Made by a program: the position numbers and the translations under genes
Notes under the pieces: model-generated
Seen by the model: the letters and a program-made list of their open reading frames with translations, nothing else
Told to the model about the DNA's origin: nothing
The model's database searches: none
NCBI GenBank assembly: GCA_002433025.1
Contig: DJGZ01000001.1
Span: 229-34,543, forward strand
Direction: 5' to 3'
DNA: 34,315 nt
Origin: Bacteroidales bacterium UBA5833
Lineage (GTDB): Bacteria; Bacteroidota; Bacteroidia; Bacteroidales; Lentimicrobiaceae
Shown: positions 7,687 to 14,215 of the stretch, piece after piece
Layout: the number at the start of each line of letters is the position of its first letter
How positions within the stretch are numbered: the first letter of the stretch is position 1

Positions 7687-8755
7687 ATTATTGCTGATCA
7701 GCATTTTCCTGACAACACACTTTCTTTACACCGGGTGCTCCAGGAAGGAACCGGGCGTAACTGCTGAACCTGCTGCAACAATCACTGAATCGCAGGTATT
7801 GTATGATTACCTGAAACAGAAAGGGGATTACATCAACAGTGAAGCGGCCCCGGCCATCATGACCGCCGCTGAACTATATGCAATGCTCGACCGGAACATC
7901 CACTTAATTGATCTCCGCGAGGCAGATCAGTTTAACCAGGGGCATATCGAAGGGGCAGTAAATGTAAGCCCTGAGCACGTCATTGATTATTTTGAAAACC
8001 GCATTGATGCGCCTTATTTTGATCGTGTCGTATTTTTGTGCAGCCGGGGACAGTTGTCTGCTTATGTTAACGGAATTATGCGGATTCTCGGCTGTACCAA
8101 TACCTTTTCGGTACGTTACGGAATGAGCGGATGGAACACTCAGTTCGCCAAAACAGGATGGGACAAAGCGACAGGTACCTTCCCGGACAACCTGACCATA
8201 GAATCTTCAGATCAACCGGTCGCCAAAGGCGAGATGCCCCTGATTACAACCGGTGGAAAGAACGGTTTTCAGATTGCACGATTGCGGGCAAAAGCGCTGC
8301 TCGATACTGCACAGGTTTCATTTCTCATCAACTATTCCGACATAGAGAAATCGCCCGAAAAATATGATGTTGTGGCTTATGTGCCTGCCGATTGGTTCGG
8401 AAACAACGTGCATCCGGCCGGAACAATGAATTTTATCCCCAAAGCCTCCCTGAGGGAGGAGGCATCCCTGAGACTATTATCACCCGGTAAACCCGTCGCG
8501 GTTTATTGTTTCAACGGACATCACAGCGCCCACGCCGTGGCCTGGCTGCGTATGCTGGGCTATGAAGCATACTCGGTGATTTATGGTGCGAACGGGTTTA
8601 TGTATGACCGGTTCGGTAAGAATGACAAAAACACGCCCCGTCAATGGACTGACATGCAAAAGAATGATTTTCCGTTTAAATCGGGCTCTGCCGGTGGCGG
8701 GGAGAAAGATGAAAAAAAGGTTGTAGTAAAGCAGACGCAGGGCGGATGCGCTTAA
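7670..8755 (+). CDS. Double-rhodanese lipoprotein with C-terminal Gly-Gly-Cys-Ala
   Basis: This is a 361-residue lipoprotein. A hydrophobic signal ends in a lipobox (LYTGC, Cys23), placing it on the periplasmic side or in the outer membrane. Rhodanese domain 1 (about 65-165) has Cys124 in FLCSRGQLS. Domain 2 (about 215-318) has Cys280 in VYCFNGHHS. Both keep a cysteine where the persulfide forms in rhodaneses, which move sulfane sulfur from thiosulfate or other donors to thiol acceptors. From 338 the chain becomes a Gly/Lys/Glu linker ending QTQGGCA, with Cys360 next to last. The ATG at 7670 gives a clean signal peptide and overlaps the cytochrome b gene by 17 bases; an ATG at 7634 would add 12 residues before it. 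The tail pattern recurs in two later genes of the operon. Confidence 0.9.
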   Translation: MNLKNKLLLISIFLTTHFLYTGCSRKEPGVTAEPAATITESQVLYDYLKQKGDYINSEAAPAIMTAAELYAMLDRNIHLIDLREADQFNQGHIEGAVNVSPEHVIDYFENRIDAPYFDRVVFLCSRGQLSAYVNGIMRILGCTNTFSVRYGMSGWNTQFAKTGWDKATGTFPDNLTIESSDQPVAKGEMPLITTGGKNGFQIARLRAKALLDTAQVSFLINYSDIEKSPEKYDVVAYVPADWFGNNVHPAGTMNFIPKASLREEASLRLLSPGKPVAVYCFNGHHSAHAVAWLRMLGYEAYSVIYGANGFMYDRFGKNDKNTPRQWTDMQKNDFPFKSGSAGGGEKDEKKVVVKQTQGGCA

Positions 8756-8766
8756 TTTTATAAGAT

Positions 8767-9291
8767 ATGGAACAAAAACCTAAACCTTACATGAATCCAT
8801 ACCTGGCAGGCTTTCTGCTGGGCATGGTATTACTGGCATCATTCTTTATCACCGGCCGCGGGCTCGGCGCCAGCGGAGCAGCTAAAAGCGTGGTGATAGA
8901 AAGCATTGGCCGCATTTCGCCCGAATATGCCCAGAAGCATCCGTTTTATGCCTCTTTTTTTGCCACCGGAGATGGCCGGCCAATGAAAAACTGGCTGGTT
9001 TACCTCACCCTGGGTGTGCTCGGCGGGGCCTTCTTCTCGGGATTTATGTCGGGACGCGCCGGGCTTAAAATTGATAAAGGACCAAGGATTTCAGTCAGTA
9101 CACGACTGATAATGGCTGCGGCCGGAGGATTTCTATTCGGGCTGGGCAGTCAGTTCGGAAGAGGGTGCACCAGCGGCGCCGCACTCAGCGGTATGGCCAC
9201 ACTCTCAACAGCCGGGTTTCTGACGATGATCGCCATCTTCGGCACCGGATATGTCATTGCTTATTTTTTCAGAAAACTCTGGATCAGTTAA
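8767..9291 (+). CDS. YeeE/YedE-family sulfur transporter, N-terminal half
   Basis: This 174-residue membrane protein has four predicted helices (about 12-29, 76-95, 114-132, 146-168) and the family motif FGRGCTSG with Cys134, its only cysteine. YeeE/YedE proteins carry thiosulfate or related sulfur species across the inner membrane; in the characterised thiosulfate transporter TsuA, conserved cysteines line the path. Here the protein is about half the size of a full YeeE, and the next gene supplies the other half. A cysteine often found near the first helix of full-length members is absent; the matching segment reads GRGLGASGA. It begins 11 bases after the rhodanese lipoprotein gene. The family is secure and the exact substrate is inferred. 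Confidence 0.9.
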   Translation: MEQKPKPYMNPYLAGFLLGMVLLASFFITGRGLGASGAAKSVVIESIGRISPEYAQKHPFYASFFATGDGRPMKNWLVYLTLGVLGGAFFSGFMSGRAGLKIDKGPRISVSTRLIMAAAGGFLFGLGSQFGRGCTSGAALSGMATLSTAGFLTMIAIFGTGYVIAYFFRKLWIS

Positions 9292-9306
9292 TAACAGGGA
9301 GGGACT

Positions 9307-10539
9307 ATGGCACCATTGATACCACAGGGATTTATAAATCCGGATCTGAGCTTGTTTTTTGCTTTTGTAATTGGTCTGGGCTTTGGCTACGTGCTTGAGC
9401 AGGGTGGTTTTTCCACTTCGCGTAAGCTGGCCGGCGTTTTTTATGGTTACGATTTTGTCGTACTGCGGGTTTTCTTCACCGCAGCCATCACCGCAGCCAT
9501 CGGATTGCTGCTGTTTAACTACCTGGGATGGGTGGAATATGACATGCTATACATCAACCCGACGTTTCTATGGTCAGCGGTTGTTGGCGGGGTGATCATG
9601 GGGTTTGGATTTATCCTGGGGGGATTCTGCCCCGGCACCAGCATGGTCGCCGCCATTATCGGTAAAATTGACGCTATGTTGTTTATCCTCGGCATGATGG
9701 GGGGAATATTCTTCTTCGGCGCCTTCTACAATACATTTGAGCCACTTTACAACGGCTCGGCGCTGGGCAGTATTTTCGTGTTCGATTCCCTGGGCATGCC
9801 CCGTGATTTATTCCTGTTTTTACTGGTGGTCATAGCGTTGGCAGCATTTATCATCACACGGAAAATCGAAGACAAGGTCAATGGCATTCAATCTGAAAAA
9901 AGGCTGTTTCACTCGTCCTATACGCTTCCTTTTGCATTTATGAGCGGCCTGGCACTGCTGATCTTAATACTGCCCGACCAGCCCGAAGCAAAATGGTATG
10001 AAACTGATCCGAAAAGCCTGCTTAAAGAGACGGTATCCGGCGACCGCTACATGCAACCGGAAGAACTGGCTTACAAAATACTGCACCCCGATGAAAATGA
10101 ACTTGTTATCGTTGATGTAAGGCCGGCCGAAGCATTCAGGCAATTCAGACTGCCCGGAGCCATCAATATTCCGCTCGAAACGATACAGAGTCGTGAAAAC
10201 AGGCGAAGGCTCAGCAATACCGGCAAGGAAATTTTGCTTTACAGCCATGGTTCAACAAGCGCTGACCAGGCCTGGATGTTTCTGCGCAGGTCAGGCATGG
10301 AAAACATCCGCGTCCTGAAAGGCGGCCTGAATAATTTCTTTACCGGATTCTTCGCGGAACAGGAAATTCCCGCCTCAGGGAAATACAGCGAAAAAGAGCA
10401 ATTTGAAAGGCGCTTTATCGAACGGGCAGCAAAAGCATTTAAAGAAGGCGAAGCATCCCGCAAAGCGCCTGCTGCATCCCAACCGGTAAGAACACTGATA
10501 AATATTCAACCACCCGCGGCGGGTAAGGGCGGCTGCTGA
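9307..10539 (+). CDS. YeeE/YedE C-terminal half fused to a cysteine-less rhodanese domain and a GGC tail
   Basis: The 410-residue protein has about six helices in its first 222 residues and the second YeeE half-motif GGFCPGTS (Cys108). It then continues into a rhodanese-like domain (about 248-352) recognisable from LVIVDVRPAEAF, LPGAINIPL and IRVLKGGL. The active-site loop reads LYSHGSTSA, so Ser313 replaces the catalytic cysteine. A linker rich in Ala, Pro, Lys and Ser ends AAGKGGC, with Cys410 the final residue. Cys108 and Cys410 are the only cysteines. The start is unusually well marked for this phylum by GGGAGGG at 9298-9304 before ATG 9307. Together with the preceding gene it forms a complete transporter. 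The fused domain may receive or deliver sulfur at the membrane, with the tail cysteine doing the chemistry; that role is inference. Confidence 0.9.
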   Translation: MAPLIPQGFINPDLSLFFAFVIGLGFGYVLEQGGFSTSRKLAGVFYGYDFVVLRVFFTAAITAAIGLLLFNYLGWVEYDMLYINPTFLWSAVVGGVIMGFGFILGGFCPGTSMVAAIIGKIDAMLFILGMMGGIFFFGAFYNTFEPLYNGSALGSIFVFDSLGMPRDLFLFLLVVIALAAFIITRKIEDKVNGIQSEKRLFHSSYTLPFAFMSGLALLILILPDQPEAKWYETDPKSLLKETVSGDRYMQPEELAYKILHPDENELVIVDVRPAEAFRQFRLPGAINIPLETIQSRENRRRLSNTGKEILLYSHGSTSADQAWMFLRRSGMENIRVLKGGLNNFFTGFFAEQEIPASGKYSEKEQFERRFIERAAKAFKEGEASRKAPAASQPVRTLINIQPPAAGKGGC

Positions 10540-10618
10540 TTAGTTTTCCAGCCAGGATAAGCCAATCCGTAAAAAAGAACAATCCGTAAAGTCTGGGTAA
10601 AGCTTAAGAACAACAAAT

Positions 10619-11236
10619 ATGGAAAGAACAAACGATAAAATGCTGAATTACGCCTTAGTGGCATTTTTCGGATTACTGATACTGATTATGTTATTTCAAT
10701 GGTTGAAAGCGCCCTCCTACACCCTTTCATCTGACGAAGTGCAGCAGGTCTTATCGGCAGAAGGGAGTATGGTCCTTCCCGAAGAACTGAAATCAATGAT
10801 GGATGACGGAACGCTGAAACAATATACCCTGGTTGAACTCGGAGAAAACCATGATAACGGGATCAGTGAATTTGGAAAAACAATACACATCCCGCTTGCC
10901 GGTTTGCTGGATCATGACAACCTGAAACTCCTTAAAAGTGAGCCAAAACTGATGCTTATCGCTGATTTTGAATCAGAGTCCATGATGGCTATGAACTTAC
11001 TGACTGCGAAAGGCCTCAGAAACATCCGTGTCGTATCCAACAATCTGGCATTCTTTAAAAGCTCCGTTCAGCAGAACTACAAATCCGGATTTGCGGCCTC
11101 ACATACCGAAAAAGCCCGTTGGGATTACACCAGGTTTTTCAGAAATGAATCCACCGGAAGTGCGCCCAAAGCCGGAAGTACGGCTCCGCAAATTCCGGGC
11201 GGGCCAAAAGTGATCAAGGCCGGAGGAGGCTGCTGA
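10619..11236 (+). CDS. Membrane-anchored degenerate rhodanese-like protein with GGGC tail
   Basis: The product is 205 residues. One helix (about 10-28) anchors it, followed by a rhodanese-like fold (about 50-147): LVELGENHDNG in place of the usual D-x-R, IHIPLAGL, a strand and loop LMLIADFESES where the catalytic cysteine would lie near 115, then helix and NIRVV. The cysteine is missing. The tail from about 168 is low in complexity (Ser, Gly, Ala, Pro, Lys) and ends KAGGGC; Cys205 is the only cysteine in the protein. Orientation is uncertain, but the soluble part is probably periplasmic, like the lipoprotein. It lies 79 bases after the transporter gene with no terminator between. I recognise no characterised homologue; the fold is judged from pattern only. 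Confidence 0.75.
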   Translation: MERTNDKMLNYALVAFFGLLILIMLFQWLKAPSYTLSSDEVQQVLSAEGSMVLPEELKSMMDDGTLKQYTLVELGENHDNGISEFGKTIHIPLAGLLDHDNLKLLKSEPKLMLIADFESESMMAMNLLTAKGLRNIRVVSNNLAFFKSSVQQNYKSGFAASHTEKARWDYTRFFRNESTGSAPKAGSTAPQIPGGPKVIKAGGGC

Positions 11237-11287
11237 ACCTTCCGGCAGTAACAATCCCATGCCTTTATTGATAATTCAGCGGCTTAA

Positions 11288-11485
11288 TTACTTTTTCCGC
11301 CTCTGATTGTACCTTTCGATGATTTCAGCTTCCCGGCTTTTATCGGAAATAAATATCGTGGTTTTACCACCATCAAGGATTACCGCATGCTTCCCTCTCA
11401 CAGAGCCGCAGCTTGCAGCTATCTGAGGCGTGATCGTCTGAACTGTTTTTTGCTTCTGTGCCGACAATGGCCTGTTTTTTTTCAT
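11288..11485 (-). CDS. Small basic hypothetical protein
   Basis: This 65-residue protein of unknown function is Lys/Arg/Gln-rich at both ends (MKKNRPLSAQKQK at the start, RYNQRRKK at the end). A central beta-like segment, HAVILDGGKTTIFISDK, is preceded by a single cysteine (AASCGS). No signal or membrane segment is seen. The ATG at 11485 is preferred; the frame extends seven codons further to a TTG. A sequence close to the Bacteroidota -7 box lies just upstream on the minus strand (TAATTTG near 11514-11520). It converges on the sulfur operon and diverges from the acyltransferase gene. It could be a small nucleic-acid-binding protein, but nothing proves that. Confidence 0.55.
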   Translation of the reverse strand: MKKNRPLSAQKQKTVQTITPQIAASCGSVRGKHAVILDGGKTTIFISDKSREAEIIERYNQRRKK

Positions 11486-11646
11486 GATATCTGTATTCTC
11501 TGACAAGATACAAATTATTGACAGATAAACAATTATTTAATCATACAAACAAGCATTATTTACATATTTTTAACACTTGTCCTGCTTTAGAGATCCTGAT
11601 AATTTACACCCCCCCAGGTATTACCAAATATCATCTGCATAATTTG

Positions 11647-11654
11647 TACTTTTG
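11647..11654 (+). promoter_or_regulatory. -7 promoter element for the acyltransferase gene
   Basis: TACTTTTG matches TAnnTTTG exactly and lies 28 bases before the ATG at 11683. No clear TTTG is found at the expected upstream distance, so only the -7 element is proposed. Confidence 0.5.
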
Positions 11655-11682
11655 ACAACATAATTAATGGTTAACCTGCAAG

Positions 11683-12570
11683 ATGGATTTCCTGAATAAA
11701 TCTATGGGTGCATTATTGTATGGCCTGTTGAAAGTCGCCGGTCACCTGCCGGTCAGGTTACTGTATTTCAAAGCTGATGTGATTTGTTTTATTGCCGAAA
11801 AAATTATCCGTTACAGGTATCCTGTTATTATTCAGAATCTTTCACGTGCTTTTCCCGAAAAAAACTACAATGAGATCAGGCAAATTGCCCATCAATTCTA
11901 CAGGCACTTTTTCAGGGTCTTTGCGGAAGTGATCCGGAGCCAGGCTATGAATCCTGATGAAGCCCGGAAAAGGTTTAATATGACAAATCCTGAACTTATA
12001 AGGGAACTGCACCGCAAAGAACTTAATATTATCACACTCGGCGGACACTGGGGCAATTGGGAATGGCTGATTATGACACCCCTGTTCTTCGACTTCAGTA
12101 TTTATACTTTGTATAAGCCACTGAGCAGCCGGATTACTGAGTATCTGATGGCCAGGATCCGCAGGCGTTTTGGTATGAAACTTTTATCAATGCAGCATGC
12201 CGGCAGATACATCCTCAGTAAAAAAGATTTTCCTGCCCTTTATTTTTTCATCGGAGATCAATCGCCTTCACATAAAAATCCGGAATACCGCTTTGACTTC
12301 CTTAACCAGCCCAGTTTTTTCTTCAACGGAGGCGCCAGGCTTGCCATGGCAACAAAATCTGCAATTGTTTATCAGTCGATCAGCAAAACAAAGCCAGGAT
12401 TCTATGATGTTGCGTACCAGCTTATTTCTGTTCCCGGTGACGGACAGAATGAGCAGGATATCCTGCGGAAGTATGTATCAATGCTCGAAAAAGACATCCG
12501 CAGTAAACCGGCATACTGGCTATGGTCTCACAAACGATGGAAACACCGGGCAGACGGGGAACAGGAATAA
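11683..12570 (+). CDS. LpxL/HtrB-like lysophospholipid or lipid A acyltransferase
   Basis: The 295-residue product belongs to the bacterial lipid A / lysophospholipid acyltransferase family, which transfers a fatty acyl chain onto a lipid at the inner face of the cytoplasmic membrane. The H-x4-E catalytic motif is GGHWGNWEW, with His122 and Glu127. Further family features are NLSRAFPE near 52-59 in the N-terminal third, FIGDQSPS near 193-200 and a downstream Phe-rich GGARLA segment. Its length matches the usual 280-310 residues. An N-terminal hydrophobic stretch (8-40) probably associates with the membrane. It stands alone with its own promoter. Bacteroidota make penta-acylated lipid A with a single late acyltransferase, so this could be that enzyme or an aminolipid/ornithine-lipid acyltransferase; the acceptor cannot be read from the sequence. 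Confidence 0.88.
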   Translation: MDFLNKSMGALLYGLLKVAGHLPVRLLYFKADVICFIAEKIIRYRYPVIIQNLSRAFPEKNYNEIRQIAHQFYRHFFRVFAEVIRSQAMNPDEARKRFNMTNPELIRELHRKELNIITLGGHWGNWEWLIMTPLFFDFSIYTLYKPLSSRITEYLMARIRRRFGMKLLSMQHAGRYILSKKDFPALYFFIGDQSPSHKNPEYRFDFLNQPSFFFNGGARLAMATKSAIVYQSISKTKPGFYDVAYQLISVPGDGQNEQDILRKYVSMLEKDIRSKPAYWLWSHKRWKHRADGEQE

Positions 12571-12610
12571 GCACCGGGTATGAGCCGGCCCGGGAATTAA
12601 GGGGCTGATC

Positions 12611-13348
12611 CTAAGGTTTTGACACCCTGGCCCAGGTCAGCCGGTTTCTGGCAATAAAACCCAGACTCCCGAACAACGCAAGCGAAGCGGTGTTGGTTGG
12701 CTCGATGTGCGCGAAAACCGGCCTGCCTTTCTGACTTACCTTTCGCGACATAGCCGTTACCAGCTTACGTGCAAAGCCTCTTCCCCTGTATGCATCCAGC
12801 ACATGCAGCATGCCAACGGAGCCGTCATCATGGGTCATTATCCATGCAACCGGTAATTGCTGATCCCTGATGCAGTATCCGCCACCCAGCTCCAGGCGCT
12901 TCGTCAGATAATCCATATTAAGGAATTGCTGGTACTTTGAGTTTTCATACACATAACGCAGATCATCGGACCGGAGCTGTTCAATAGCTGCAGCCGGTTC
13001 CGGAAACACTGACAGATTCAGGAAAAGTCTGTAGCAACTGATGGACCAGGCTACCCTGTACGCTTTGCCGATCCAATCAAAAAGATGACTGTCCGAAACT
13101 ACGATGAATTGTTTTTGGCTATGTTTGCCAAAAAAGTTACCGATAAATCCGGCATCCGTATTGTGGCTGAAATGACACCACTCCTCATCTGATTGAAACC
13201 GGCACATCAGCATACCGGCCTGTTCCATCACTTCGAGCAACGGATATTCTTCATCCATGCAAAGGATTGAAATATTCTGTTCAGGCGCTTTAAGGAGTAA
13301 TTGCCTGTGTTCTTCTGCAAGCATTTTTGAAGGTATTATATCTGGCAA
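12611..13348 (-). CDS. GNAT-family N-acetyltransferase (FR47-like)
   Basis: The 245-residue cytosolic protein has a typical GNAT domain in its second half. The acetyl-CoA-binding motif is VLDAYRGRGFARKLV at 183-197, followed by a strand (PVFAHIEP), the NTASLALFGSLGF helix and a short final strand. This arrangement and the separate N-terminal half (1-115) resemble two-lobed FR47 / glycine N-acyltransferase-like members, in which the first lobe is a degenerate GNAT fold. The substrate is unknown. It converges with the acyltransferase gene (40 bases between stops) and lies upstream of nothing on its own strand, so it is probably monocistronic. Confidence 0.85.
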   Translation of the reverse strand: MPDIIPSKMLAEEHRQLLLKAPEQNISILCMDEEYPLLEVMEQAGMLMCRFQSDEEWCHFSHNTDAGFIGNFFGKHSQKQFIVVSDSHLFDWIGKAYRVAWSISCYRLFLNLSVFPEPAAAIEQLRSDDLRYVYENSKYQQFLNMDYLTKRLELGGGYCIRDQQLPVAWIMTHDDGSVGMLHVLDAYRGRGFARKLVTAMSRKVSQKGRPVFAHIEPTNTASLALFGSLGFIARNRLTWARVSKP

Positions 13349-13394
13349 AATGATTCACAATCAACACATTTTATCCTCTGTGCCGCCTGCACAA

Positions 13395-14150
13395 CTATCC
13401 CAGCCACTCCTTAAATTTAGTGACTTTGTCGCGGCTGACAAAGATCTCTTTGTCGGATGGTGGCATGAGTTCGAGTTTCAGCCTGCCTTTGGGATAAATA
13501 TGAATGTTCTTTACCGAACCTATTTTAACCAGAAACTGCCGGTTAATCCGGAAAAACTCTTTGGGATTTAACATGGATGTAAGTTCATCAAGGCTGAAAT
13601 CGACGGGATACTGGTGATTATCATTCACAACCATAAAAGTGATGCCCGCCTCAGAATAAAACCATGATATCTCTGAAACGCCGTAACTTTTAATTTTCTG
13701 TCCGACGGTTATCGAGAACCGCTCCTTGTATTTTTCCTCATTGCCGCCTGCAAACATCCTGAACAACGACTCAATGTCGGGTTGAGCATTCGGGCGGCTG
13801 AACTCTCTGAATTTATCGAGACTACGGGCCAGCTCCTCCTGAACAATGGGTTTGAGCAGATAATCTATGCTGCGGAGCTTAAACGCCCTGATCGCATACT
13901 CGTCATAGGCTGTGGTAAAGATGACCGGTGCATCCACTTTTACTTTCTCAAAGATGGCAAAACTCAGGTCATCTTCAAGATGAATATCCAGAAAGATCAG
14001 ATCCGGACTAGGGTGGTTCCGGAACCATTCCACTGAATCCTCCACCGATTCGAGTTTAGCTATTACTTCAACCGAACCGTCACAATCCCTGATCATACCC
14101 TCAAGCCTTCGGGCGGCCAGTTCTTCGTCTTCGATGATTACAACTTTCAT
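13395..14150 (-). CDS. LytTR-family response regulator
   Basis: This 251-residue regulator has a receiver domain (1-120) and a LytTR DNA-binding domain (about 145-251). The acidic pocket is Glu7/Asp8, the phospho-acceptor is Asp55 in LIFLDIHLEDD, the switch Thr is in VIFTTAYDEY, and the conserved Lys is in DYLLKPI. The output domain shows FFRINRQFLVKIGSVKNIHIYPKGRL, written here as its key residues Arg-x-Asn-Arg-Gln and Lys-Gly-Arg. LytTR proteins bind pairs of short direct repeats. It lies 65 bases downstream of the large sensor kinase on the same strand, the standard arrangement for a LytS/LytR-type pair. Targets are unknown. Confidence 0.93.
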   Translation of the reverse strand: MKVVIIEDEELAARRLEGMIRDCDGSVEVIAKLESVEDSVEWFRNHPSPDLIFLDIHLEDDLSFAIFEKVKVDAPVIFTTAYDEYAIRAFKLRSIDYLLKPIVQEELARSLDKFREFSRPNAQPDIESLFRMFAGGNEEKYKERFSITVGQKIKSYGVSEISWFYSEAGITFMVVNDNHQYPVDFSLDELTSMLNPKEFFRINRQFLVKIGSVKNIHIYPKGRLKLELMPPSDKEIFVSRDKVTKFKEWLG

Positions 14151-14215
14151 AAATGGTGCATTTTTAGAGTTTCGGGGTATTACTTTTATTTTAGGTCCTT
14201 AATTCGGTTAGAATA

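Noticed and set aside
10540..10618. Possible operon break before the 205-residue rhodanese-like gene
   Set aside because: Gap of 79 bases but no hairpin with a T-tract and no good promoter; the shared GGC tail supports one operon.
12571..12610. GC-rich palindromic stretch between the acyltransferase and GNAT genes as a terminator
   Set aside because: Only a 5-bp stem and no T-tract on either side.
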